NCBI GenBank assembly: GCA_007125005.1
Contig: SLDY01000049.1
Coordinates: 1 to 48,162, forward strand
DNA length: 48,162 nt
Direction of reading: 5' to 3'
Source of the DNA: Natronohydrobacter sp.
GTDB lineage: Bacteria > Pseudomonadota > Alphaproteobacteria > Rhodobacterales > Rhodobacteraceae
Part shown: piece by piece, positions 9,918-17,399 of the stretch
Layout: each line of letters begins with the position of its first letter
How positions within the stretch are numbered: position 1 is the stretch's first letter
Notes under the pieces: model-generated
What the model was told of the DNA's origin: nothing
The model's input: the letters and a program-made list of their open reading frames with translations, nothing else
The model's database searches: none
Position numbers and translations under genes: made by a program

Positions 9918-11080
9918 TCCGACATTTTGTTGCCAACTTCCTCACGCTATTGATCGTTGGTCTAATCGGGCTGGCCATTGTGATCTCTTCGGGCAAGCGC
10001 AGCTTCTATGCCGAGGGTCCGCTGGATCAGGCGATCTGTTTCCGCGTCGCCCCCGGAGATTCGTTGCGTGTGGTGTCAAGCGGTCTTGTCGAACAGGAAG
10101 CGATTTCCTCTGAACAGATTTTCCGCATCGGCGCGCAATATACCGAACGGGCTGGGGCCTTGCGCTTTGGCTCTTATCTGATCCCTGAAGGTGCCTCCAT
10201 GGATCAGATCATGGACCTGCTCACTCGCGGCGGCGCCTCGACCTGCGGATCGGAGATCCAGTATCGCATTGGGGTAACGCGGATTGACACGCTGGTACGT
10301 GAACTGGATCCGACAACGCAGCGCTTTGAGACCATCGTGCAATTTACAAGTGACGAAGAACCGCCCGAAGACTACGCCCGTTTCATCGCTCAGGCTGATA
10401 TCCAGTATCGCATCACGGTCGCCGAGGGCACAACAAGCTGGCAGGTCTGGGAGGGGCTGCGCCTGGCCGAATTCCTCTCTGGCGATCTGGGTGATGTGCC
10501 GCGCGAGGGGTGGCTCGCCCCAGACAGCTATTCGGTGCAACGCGGGTCCGACCGTCAGGCAATTCTGGCCGAGATGGAAGCACGGCAGGAACGTATACTG
10601 GCCGACCTGTGGGAAGCCCGGGCGGAGGGGTTGCCCTATGCCAGCCCCGAAGAGGCGCTCATCATGGCCTCGATCGTAGAGAAAGAAACCGGCGTGGCCG
10701 ATGAACGGCGGCAGGTCGCGAGCGTATTCGTGAACCGCCTGCGTGTCCCGATGCGGCTTCAGACTGACCCGACTGTGATCTACGGGATCACGATGGGGCA
10801 GGGCACGTTGGGTCGAGGTTTGCGCAGGTCTGAACTTGATGCCGTGACGCCCTACAACACTTACCGCATCGACGGGCTTCCCCCCACGCCTATCGCCAAT
10901 CCGGGCCGCGCAGCGATTGCCGCTGCGCTTGATCCTGATGACACGCCCTATCTTTATTTCGTGGCCGATGGCACCGGAGGTCATACATTCAGCACAAATC
11001 TGGCTGATCATAACCGTGCGGTGGCGCGGTGGCGTGAGATCGAAGCCGAGATGCGTGCGCGTGAGCAAGCTGCGGATTGA
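9914..11080 (+). CDS. mltG: Endolytic murein transglycosylase MltG
   Basis: Inner-membrane lytic transglycosylase of 388 residues that cleaves nascent glycan strands and so sets their length. A single N-terminal membrane segment (about residues 7-25) is followed by a LysM-like region and the YceG domain. The catalytic region is IMASIVEKETGVADERRQVASVF near residue 255, where the glutamate of VEKET is the expected acid, followed by LQTDPTVIYG and PYNTYRIDGLPPTPIANPG. The ATG overlaps the fabF stop. The 3' end lies 4 bases from the convergent DUF2237 gene, inside a hairpin. Confidence 0.96.
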   Translation: MIRHFVANFLTLLIVGLIGLAIVISSGKRSFYAEGPLDQAICFRVAPGDSLRVVSSGLVEQEAISSEQIFRIGAQYTERAGALRFGSYLIPEGASMDQIMDLLTRGGASTCGSEIQYRIGVTRIDTLVRELDPTTQRFETIVQFTSDEEPPEDYARFIAQADIQYRITVAEGTTSWQVWEGLRLAEFLSGDLGDVPREGWLAPDSYSVQRGSDRQAILAEMEARQERILADLWEARAEGLPYASPEEALIMASIVEKETGVADERRQVASVFVNRLRVPMRLQTDPTVIYGITMGQGTLGRGLRRSELDAVTPYNTYRIDGLPPTPIANPGRAAIAAALDPDDTPYLYFVADGTGGHTFSTNLADHNRAVARWREIEAEMRAREQAAD

Positions 11081-11102
11081 CGCGTCAGTCGAGATCCGCA
11101 GC
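11069..11102. terminator. Hairpin spanning the convergent mltG/DUF2237 stops
   Basis: A perfect 9-bp stem (GCTGCGGAT at 11069-11077 with ATCCGCAGC at 11094-11102) covers the stop codons of both convergent genes. Its loop contains a second perfect palindrome, TGACGCGTCA (11078-11087). There is no T-run on either side, so it is a weak intrinsic terminator at best and may act in mRNA 3'-end protection. Confidence 0.4.
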
Positions 11103-11468
11103 GTAACGCTTGAGTATCTCGAGCGGCACTATCTCAAGCGCGCGCTGATGGGTGGATTGCAGCAGTATCCTGGGGGCTACCCCTTCATGATGGGCCTGCA
11201 GGAACCGGCTTGCACACAGGCACCACTGATCTCCTGCCTTCAGCCCCGGAAAGGCGAATTCTGGGCGCGGCGTAGAGAGATCATTGCCGAGATACTTGGA
11301 AAAAGCGAGGAACTCGTCTGTCATCAATGCGCAGACGGTATGGCTGCCGCGATCCTCGGGACAAGTATCGCAAAAGCCGCTGCGAAAAAATCCGGTCATT
11401 GGATCGCGCGAGCAGGCAGACAGCCGCCCGCCCAGAACATTGACCGAGGCTTCCATATTAATGCTCAT
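11085..11468 (-). CDS. DUF2237 family protein
   Basis: Small soluble protein of 127 residues belonging to the DUF2237 family, recognised from NVLGGRLSACSRDPMTGFFRSG, the region PEDRGSHTVCALMT, GNDLSTPRPEFAFPGLKAGD and WCLCASRF. Six cysteines are spread along the conserved motifs, which suggests metal binding, though no function is established. AAGGAC precedes the ATG at 11468; a second in-frame ATG at 11456 is possible. It is the first convergent partner of mltG. Confidence 0.85.
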   Translation of the reverse strand: MSINMEASVNVLGGRLSACSRDPMTGFFRSGFCDTCPEDRGSHTVCALMTDEFLAFSKYLGNDLSTPRPEFAFPGLKAGDQWCLCASRFLQAHHEGVAPRILLQSTHQRALEIVPLEILKRYAADLD

Positions 11469-11526
11469 GTTGCCGTCCTTCCTGCGTCAAGGTTCAGGTA
11501 AGCCTTCATGGCCGGGAAGACCAGCG

Positions 11527-12564
11527 TCACAGGGCAGGGGCGCGCCATTCAACCCAACGACCGTGAAAATCTGCTCGTCCAAGATCTATTCTTGTATTAT
11601 CGGGCCATAAATGCAGCGTCAGCGCGGCACCGGGTCCGCTCTCATCCTGCTCCATTGCCAGATGCGCGATGGGCTCATCCTTACGGCAACGCGTACCTAC
11701 ACGTTCCAGAAGCGCTGCGCCGCGGGCTTGATCCTGCAGGCTGAAATACTGCCAGACGACAGTGTGATAGACCAGATGCACTGCCTGCGGCAGAGGGCGC
11801 GAAAGCCGCGCTTCCAGCCAGTCGATGGCATTGCCCCGTGTTACGACTGGTCGCTTTTGACTTGCGAGCGACAATGCGGCGCGGGTGCGTGCAAGCCTGT
11901 CGGTCTGATCAGCCCAGACATAAGAGAGCAAGCGCAGCGCATCGCGGTCTGGATCAAGTGGGTTAAGATCAACCCCGGCGCGTGCCCTTATTGCGGGCGG
12001 TGCAAGCGGTGGAGGATCGCCGTGCCAATCGGGAGCGAGTATTAGGGCAGGGGTCTCTGGTCCGTAACGCTGCCCGCTGATCTCAAGCGCATAATCATCC
12101 CAGAGCAGGTTCAGTCCGGCACTGCTGCCAAGCTCTGAAAGCACAAGTGGCAGATCATAAGCCGCTGTCAGCCAATGTGCTGCGGCAATCAAGACACTGG
12201 AGCGCCGAATTTCATTTGTCTGCGGCGGGTTCTCCATGATGTGCATGATTTGAGCCGCGTGCAACCGCAGCGCTGCATCTACCGAACGCCAGAGCTGGAA
12301 GTCGGGCACTCTATCATGCTGCGCATAGAGCCGCGCCAGCACAGGGGCCTGGCCACTGATGACAAGATAATGCAAAGCGCCGGCCAAACGCAGCGCCACG
12401 GCATCAGTGTGTGTTTGCGCAGATGGCCAATAAAGCAGACGGTCGCCTAGTTCTGTGCCCGGCGCAAGACGATCAGCGACAAGCGTGAGCAACCGCGCTG
12501 TGAAGGGCGAGCCGAGTTCTTCACAAGCCCTGGCCTGCGCGCGGGCATGATCGCGAAAGCTCAC
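11527..12564 (-). CDS. DUF2332 family protein
   Basis: Protein of 345 residues matching DUF2332 as I recall it: an N-terminal helical part with QARACEELGSPFTARLL, the central LVLSELGSSAGLNLLWDDY, then VDLNPLDPDRDALRLLSYVW and a C-terminal YHTVVWQYF. The central segment has the look of a methyltransferase glycine motif (ELGSSAGLN), but no activity is known to me. It starts with GTG at 12564, whose bases overlap the pth stop as GTGA, so it is translationally coupled to pth. Confidence 0.8.
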   Translation of the reverse strand: MSFRDHARAQARACEELGSPFTARLLTLVADRLAPGTELGDRLLYWPSAQTHTDAVALRLAGALHYLVISGQAPVLARLYAQHDRVPDFQLWRSVDAALRLHAAQIMHIMENPPQTNEIRRSSVLIAAAHWLTAAYDLPLVLSELGSSAGLNLLWDDYALEISGQRYGPETPALILAPDWHGDPPPLAPPAIRARAGVDLNPLDPDRDALRLLSYVWADQTDRLARTRAALSLASQKRPVVTRGNAIDWLEARLSRPLPQAVHLVYHTVVWQYFSLQDQARGAALLERVGTRCRKDEPIAHLAMEQDESGPGAALTLHLWPDNTRIDLGRADFHGRWVEWRAPAL

Positions 12565-13244
12565 CGGAACCGATCCACCAGCTTTTGCAGTGCACTACGG
12601 TTATCGTCAGCAGCAGATTCAACGGGTTCGTGCGCCGGGGGTGCAGGCTTGGGCTTGGCGTCAGTGGCTTGGCGCGGAGGGGCCATGCGCAGCGCGACTG
12701 CATTGCTGAACCGCGCGCCGTCACCTGTAGCGAGCGCCGCAGCGCCATCCGCGATCCCGCGCATCAAATCATCGAGCCAGCCCTGATCAGCCTTGGCAAA
12801 ATCTGACAACACATATGGCGAGACATGGTCCTTATGTCCGGGACGGCCGATGCCAAGCCGCACACGCGCATAGTCCGCGCCAAGATGGGCATGAATTGAG
12901 CGCAGACCGTTATGCCCCGCATGCCCGCCGCCTTGTTTCAGCCTCAGCTTTCCCGGAGCAAGGTCGAGCTCATCGTGAAAAACGACGAGATCCCGCGGTG
13001 ACAACTTGTAAAAGCGCATGGCTTCGCCGACACACTGGCCAGAGAGGTTCATATAAGTGTGCGGTTTGATCAGCACGACCTTTTCAGCTCCCAATCTTCC
13101 TTCGCTGATCTCGGCCTGAAACTTCGTGCGCCAAGGCCCAAAGCCATGCGCAGCAGCAATACTGTCGAGCGCCATGAATCCTATATTATGCCTGTTTGCG
13201 GCATATTTCGTGCCCGGATTCCCGAGCCCCACAAAGAGTTTCAT
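12561..13244 (-). CDS. pth: Peptidyl-tRNA hydrolase with C-terminal tail
   Basis: Esterase that recycles peptidyl-tRNA dropped from ribosomes. Key residues are visible: the N of GLGNPGTKY, the catalytic H of ANRHNIGF, the D of VFHDELDLAPG, and GGGHAGHNGLRSI. The 227-residue length exceeds the usual 190 or so because of a Pro/Ala/Lys-rich tail (about residues 185-227) with unknown purpose. In related genomes rplY usually sits directly upstream; here an opposite-strand gene lies between them. DUF2332 follows by GTGA overlap. Confidence 0.96.
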   Translation of the reverse strand: MKLFVGLGNPGTKYAANRHNIGFMALDSIAAAHGFGPWRTKFQAEISEGRLGAEKVVLIKPHTYMNLSGQCVGEAMRFYKLSPRDLVVFHDELDLAPGKLRLKQGGGHAGHNGLRSIHAHLGADYARVRLGIGRPGHKDHVSPYVLSDFAKADQGWLDDLMRGIADGAAALATGDGARFSNAVALRMAPPRQATDAKPKPAPPAHEPVESAADDNRSALQKLVDRFR

Positions 13245-13364
13245 CTATGCCCTGCCTTTCTGTTGCGCCGCAGCATAATCAAGCCAAGGGCAGGTGGGAA
13301 GCGCCAGCTTGCAGCTTCTCGCGCGGTGGTTACTGTAACGATCAGTGAAAAAACAGGAGGAAAA

Positions 13365-13694
13365 ATGTATCTGACCATCAATCGTTTCCGGGTTCGCCCT
13401 GGGAAGGAGGACGCATTTGAAGAAATCTGGACTTCTCGCGAAAGCAAACTGCCCGAGCTGGACGGTTTTGTTGAGTTCCACCTTTTCCGGGGTGTGAGCT
13501 CCGAGGATGCCACGATATATCTCTCTCACACGCTTTGGCGCGACAAGGCAGCATTCAAAGCTTGGGCTCGATCACAGAATTTTCGGGGATCGCACAAAGG
13601 CGTGCGCGATCATGGTGACATTTATCTTGGCCCACCGGAGCTTGAGATCTACGATTCAGTGCAAACGATCCGAGCGAGCGGTAATATAGGGTAG
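13365..13694 (+). CDS. IsdG-like heme-degrading monooxygenase (ABM fold)
   Basis: Protein of 109 residues with a ferredoxin-like ABM domain. Positions N6, W67 and H77 coincide with the Asn-Trp-His triad that defines IsdG/IsdI heme oxygenases, so I predict oxygen-dependent heme breakdown and iron release. The start is fixed by a perfect AGGAGG at 13355-13360. The Asn-Trp-His pattern separates it from generic quinol monooxygenases, though relatives of unknown substrate share the fold. It stands alone on the plus strand between rplY and pth. An 11-base palindrome GTTACTGTAAC lies at 13329-13339, 26 bases before the ATG, and could be an operator. Confidence 0.8.
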   Translation: MYLTINRFRVRPGKEDAFEEIWTSRESKLPELDGFVEFHLFRGVSSEDATIYLSHTLWRDKAAFKAWARSQNFRGSHKGVRDHGDIYLGPPELEIYDSVQTIRASGNIG

Positions 13695-13701
13695 GGCACA
13701 T

Positions 13702-13728
13702 AAAAAGGGGCACCACATGGGCGCCCCT
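13702..13728 (-). terminator. Rho-independent terminator of rplY
   Basis: Minus-strand stem AGGGGC (13706-13711) with GCCCCT (13723-13728), extended by two pairs past one mismatch. Read on the minus strand it is followed by five T residues. It begins 21 bases after the rplY stop, so rplY does not obviously read into pth here. Confidence 0.7.
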
Positions 13729-13749
13729 GAGAAAGCCGTCGCGAAGGGA

Positions 13750-14367
13750 TTACTCCTCGGCCGCTTCTGTCTCTTCTTCGTCATCAGCTGCCGCGAGCGC
13801 GCGTGGTGCCGCAATATTCGCGATTACAAAATCCCGCTCGATTGTGGGCTTTGTGCCTTCGGGCAGTGTGATGGCCGAGATGGTGATGGTATCGCCGATC
13901 TTGCGACCTTCGAGATCGACCACCAGCTTTTCAGGAATGTCACCAGCGAGCACATTGAGTTCGACCTCTGGACGCACCACGGTCAGCGTACCACCGCGCT
14001 TCAGACCAACGCATTTCTCGGCATTGACAAATTCAACCGGGATGAAGAGGTTGATCCGGCTCGTCCGACGCAACCGCATCAGATCAACATGCGTGGGCAA
14101 ACCCTTTACCACATCGCGCTGTACGCCACGACAAATCACGCGAACATCTTCCTGGCCCTCAACCTTGAGGTTGAAAAGCGTGGACAGGAAACGCCCTGCC
14201 TTGAGCTTAGCGATCAGGTAGTGGTATTTGAAATTCACAGCCAGAGGTTCTGCGCCACCGCCATAAACGATACCGGGTACGAGATGCTCACGACGAGCTT
14301 GACGAGCGGCCCCCTTGCCTGTCCCCGTGCGTACCTCGGCCACAAGATCCGGGATCTCACCAGCCAT
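13750..14367 (-). CDS. rplY: 50S ribosomal protein L25/TL5/CTC
   Basis: 5S rRNA-binding ribosomal protein, 205 residues, of the long form: an N-terminal L25 domain (about 1-95, including [16 protein letters not shown]) and a C-terminal TL5/CTC beta domain ending in an acidic tail. The start ATG at 14367 gives the family N-terminus [15 protein letters not shown] with AAAGG upstream; another ATG lies two codons earlier. An intrinsic terminator follows, and a gene on the opposite strand separates it from pth. Confidence 0.95.
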   Translation of the reverse strand: MAGEIPDLVAEVRTGTGKGAARQARREHLVPGIVYGGGAEPLAVNFKYHYLIAKLKAGRFLSTLFNLKVEGQEDVRVICRGVQRDVVKGLPTHVDLMRLRRTSRINLFIPVEFVNAEKCVGLKRGGTLTVVRPEVELNVLAGDIPEKLVVDLEGRKIGDTITISAITLPEGTKPTIERDFVIANIAAPRALAAADDEEETEAAEE

Positions 14368-14621
14368 TTCCATTTTCCTTTTCACAAGTTGAACGGCCCG
14401 CCTCCAAGGGTGCGGGCCGCAAGTAGGGGCGCTATAAGTGAGTTTACACTGCTTGAAAAGTAAAAAACGCTGCAGAGCAGGCACTCCGGCGGACATCGAA
14501 AGGAGAGCCTAAGCTCATAATCAGTATTATGTTAATAAATACAATACGTTTGGAGCGCAAGCTTGCAGCTTGCATCACCACCGAGTATCAGGCGCGCGTC
14601 AAGCATGAAAGGTCTGCTCCC

Positions 14622-15929
14622 ATGATCCCGCGCTATTCCCGCCCCGAAATGGTTGCCGTCTGGTCCCCCGAGACGAAATTCCGCATCTGGTTCGAGATTG
14701 AGGCTCATGCCTGCGATGCACAGGCAAAGCTAGGTGTAATTCCTGCAGAAAGCGCTGCAGCAGTCTGGAAAGCAAAAGATGTGGAATTCGACATTGCCCG
14801 CATTGATGAAATCGAGGCTGTGACGAGGCATGACGTGATCGCATTCCTTACTCATCTCGCGGAGATCGTCGGACAAGAGGAAGCGCGTTTTGTTCATCAA
14901 GGTATGACCAGTTCCGATGTACTGGATACCACTTTCAACGTGCAGCTTGTGCGCGCCACCGATCTGCTGCTCTCTGATATGGATGCGCTACTTGAAGCCC
15001 TCAAGCGCCGTGCAATGGAGCATAAATTCACGATCCGCATGGGCCGCAGCCATGGTATCCACGCCGAACCGACCACAATGGGTCTGACCTTTGCCCGCTT
15101 CTATGCCGAGATGAAACGCAATCGTGACCGCTTGACAGCTGCGCGCGCCGAGGTTGCTACCGGCGCCATTTCCGGGGCGGTTGGGACATTCGCCAATATC
15201 GACCCCGAGGTCGAATCGCATGTCTGCGCGCAGATGGGCCTGAGCCCAGAGCCAATCTCGACGCAGGTGATCCCACGTGATCGCCATGCGATGTTTTTTG
15301 CGACATTGGGCGTCATCGCGTCCTCAATCGAGAACATCGCCATCGAGATTCGGCATATGCAGCGCACAGAAGTTCTCGAAGCTGAAGAGTTTTTCAGCAA
15401 GGGCCAGAAAGGCTCCAGCGCCATGCCACATAAACGCAACCCAGTTTTGACCGAGAACCTAACGGGATTGGCGCGGCTGGTGCGCATGTCAGTGATCCCT
15501 GCACTGGAGAATGTCGCGCTCTGGCACGAGCGGGACATCTCGCATTCTTCGGTTGAAAGGATGATCGGACCCGACGCCACAGTGACCCTTGATTTCGCGC
15601 TTGCGCGCCTGACTGGCGTGATTGAAAAGCTGGTTGTCTATCCGGACAACATGATCACCAATATGAACAAGTTTCGTGGCCTGATTCATTCACAACGTGT
15701 ATTGTTGGCCCTCACCCAGGCCGGTGTCAGCCGTGAAGACGCCTATACACTTGTGCAGCGCAATGCGATGAAGGTTTGGGAACAAGGGCGGGATTTTCTT
15801 GAAGAACTTCTGAGCGATGCAGATGTCACAAATGCCCTCGGCGAGACTGAAATCCGCTCAAAATTTGATCTCGATTACCACACCAAGCATGTGGAAACTA
15901 TTTTTGCGCGCGTGTTTTCTGAAAAATGA
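14622..15929 (+). CDS. purB: Adenylosuccinate lyase
   Basis: Enzyme of purine synthesis that releases fumarate from SAICAR and from adenylosuccinate; homotetramer of the fumarase/aspartase superfamily, 435 residues. The superfamily signature GSSAMPHKRNP is at about residues 263-273 and the H region TRHDVIAFL and MTSSDVLDT are visible. The ATG at 14622 has AAAGG 9 bases upstream and matches the usual N-terminus MIPRYSRPEM; the open frame extends upstream without support. A small secreted-protein gene follows 64 bp later. Confidence 0.97.
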   Translation: MIPRYSRPEMVAVWSPETKFRIWFEIEAHACDAQAKLGVIPAESAAAVWKAKDVEFDIARIDEIEAVTRHDVIAFLTHLAEIVGQEEARFVHQGMTSSDVLDTTFNVQLVRATDLLLSDMDALLEALKRRAMEHKFTIRMGRSHGIHAEPTTMGLTFARFYAEMKRNRDRLTAARAEVATGAISGAVGTFANIDPEVESHVCAQMGLSPEPISTQVIPRDRHAMFFATLGVIASSIENIAIEIRHMQRTEVLEAEEFFSKGQKGSSAMPHKRNPVLTENLTGLARLVRMSVIPALENVALWHERDISHSSVERMIGPDATVTLDFALARLTGVIEKLVVYPDNMITNMNKFRGLIHSQRVLLALTQAGVSREDAYTLVQRNAMKVWEQGRDFLEELLSDADVTNALGETEIRSKFDLDYHTKHVETIFARVFSEK

Positions 15930-15993
15930 TCCGAAACGGGTTGTTTTTGAAAGAATCGTGCTACCCTTTGCGTTACCGAAAAAGGAGATGGAG

Positions 15994-16158
15994 ATGAAAT
16001 TGAAAATCGCTGTCACCGCATTGGTGATTTCATTATCGCCGGCCATTGCATCTGCGATGTGTTCGAGCATTGCACCCGCACAAACTGCTTCTTCCTGTCT
16101 GGAAGGTCAGGTTTGGGATGCCGAAAGCGCCACCTGCATCACACCTATGAGCAGCTGA
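15994..16158 (+). CDS. Small secreted Cys-containing protein
   Basis: A 54-residue product with a clear Sec signal peptide (MKLKIAVTALVISLSPAIASA, cleavage near residue 21) and a mature part of about 33 residues with three cysteines. The motif CLEGQVWDAESATC resembles the short chitin-binding-like (CBM14-like) repeats of small periplasmic proteins found after purB in related bacteria. AAAGGAG lies 6 bases before the ATG at 15994. Function unknown. A strong terminator follows the stop. Confidence 0.7.
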   Translation: MKLKIAVTALVISLSPAIASAMCSSIAPAQTASSCLEGQVWDAESATCITPMSS

Positions 16159-16179
16159 CAAGCGTCGTATCTGATCATG

Positions 16180-16209
16180 AACTCCGATGCCCTGCATCGG
16201 AGTTTTTTA
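16180..16209 (+). terminator. Strong Rho-independent terminator
   Basis: Perfect 11-bp stem AACTCCGATGC/GCATCGGAGTT with a 3-base loop (16180-16204), followed by a T-run. It ends the transcript of purB and the small secreted protein and isolates the next gene. Confidence 0.92.
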
Positions 16210-16251
16210 TATTCTAACTAATCTTTTACATCTGGCATGTAGAACAATGGA

Positions 16252-17391
16252 TTGAAACAGGACAATTCTCTAGCTCAACCCCAAACGGTCTCGATGAATT
16301 CATCATCTTCTTTGGCGCCATCCTCGCTGACGGTTTCAGACCACGTGAAGTCAGAAGACCACCTTGGCCACCGCGCCGCGGAACTCGGCAAAGTCTGCAC
16401 GAACCATCTCAGCGGCGTAGAAAAAGCGGCCATTGTTGTGCGTGCGCTTGCTGAAGTCGCAGAGCTTTCGCTCTCGGATCTGCCACGAGGGATGCAAACT
16501 GAACTTACCCAGACGCTGACACGCATGCAGTTGATTGATCGAAAGACAATGTATGCGGTTTTGGAAGAGTTTATCGAAACGCTTGATCAGGTTGGTCTTT
16601 CTTTCCCCGACAGTATTGAGGGTGCTCTGTCCATTCTGGAGCCCAAGCTTGATCAATCCGTTGCGCGGCATTTGCGATTATTGGGAAAGGGTCGTGATCT
16701 GGAGGATGTCTGGGCAGTTTTGGAAGTGGCGGAAGATGCCACGCTGCTATCAATATTGGCTCGTGAGTCAGAAATGATCGGAGCCGTGATGCTTTCCAAG
16801 TTAAGCACGGACAAGGCAGCGGGTCTATTGATGCAACTTGAATCCGATTTGGCGCAGGAGCTTGCCTTGGCAATCGCGCGTACAGAAGCGATCGCACCTG
16901 AGGCAGTTCGGCGAATTGGTATGGCACTGGCAGACGAGGTGCGGACGAAACCAATCAGCGCTTTTATTGATCCGCCCTCAAAACGAATGGGAAATATTCT
17001 GAATTCTTCAAGCCCCGTGATACGCGATGGGCTCCTTGCCCATCTTGACGATCTCAACCATGAGTTTGCACAAAAAGTCCGCAGATCGATCTTCACGTTC
17101 AAGGACATCGCTTCAAGATTGGATGCAATGGATGTGCCTCGGCTGATGCGCGACATATCACCTGATGACATAACGATAGTGATTGCTGCTCAAGACCCTG
17201 AAGATAGTAGTTCAATCAGCTTTCTGCTTGAAAACATGTCGAAGAGAGCAGCATCCACTCTTAAAGACGATGCAGCCACCCTGCCCTCGCCCACAGCTGA
17301 GGCTCGAGTTGAAGCATGCAGCAGAATCGCCGCAACTATTCGCAAGTTGGTTGATGCAGATGAAGTCCGTTTGAAACCGCTAAGCGAGTGA
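16252..17391 (+). CDS. fliG: FliG-like flagellar motor switch protein
   Basis: Protein of up to 379 residues. The middle and C-terminal parts read as FliG: LSGVEKAAIVVRAL, MIGAVMLSKLSTDKAAGLL, VRRSIFTFKDIASRLD, then LMRDISPDDITIVI and SFLLENMSKRAASTLKDD, which align by eye with FliG-M and FliG-C of the rotor-stator interface. The Ser-rich first 30 residues are unusual. The start is uncertain: TTG at 16252 is the longest, ATG at 16294 is the first ATG in frame, and neither has a good ribosome binding site. No other flagellar gene lies nearby. The base composition looks less GC-rich than that of neighbours. Confidence 0.75.
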   Translation: MKQDNSLAQPQTVSMNSSSSLAPSSLTVSDHVKSEDHLGHRAAELGKVCTNHLSGVEKAAIVVRALAEVAELSLSDLPRGMQTELTQTLTRMQLIDRKTMYAVLEEFIETLDQVGLSFPDSIEGALSILEPKLDQSVARHLRLLGKGRDLEDVWAVLEVAEDATLLSILARESEMIGAVMLSKLSTDKAAGLLMQLESDLAQELALAIARTEAIAPEAVRRIGMALADEVRTKPISAFIDPPSKRMGNILNSSSPVIRDGLLAHLDDLNHEFAQKVRRSIFTFKDIASRLDAMDVPRLMRDISPDDITIVIAAQDPEDSSSISFLLENMSKRAASTLKDDAATLPSPTAEARVEACSRIAATIRKLVDADEVRLKPLSE

Positions 17392-17399
17392 AAAAAGCG

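Noticed and set aside
10076-11068. Open frame of 330 codons antisense to mltG
   Set aside because: The sense frame encodes a full MltG with its catalytic motif. The antisense product resembles no family.
14557-14566. Perfect palindrome GCAAGCTTGC upstream of purB
   Set aside because: Too short and contains a common hexamer; it does not match a PurR site well enough to call.
16247-16255. ATG near the fliG-like start
   Set aside because: It is in another frame and hits a stop after one codon.
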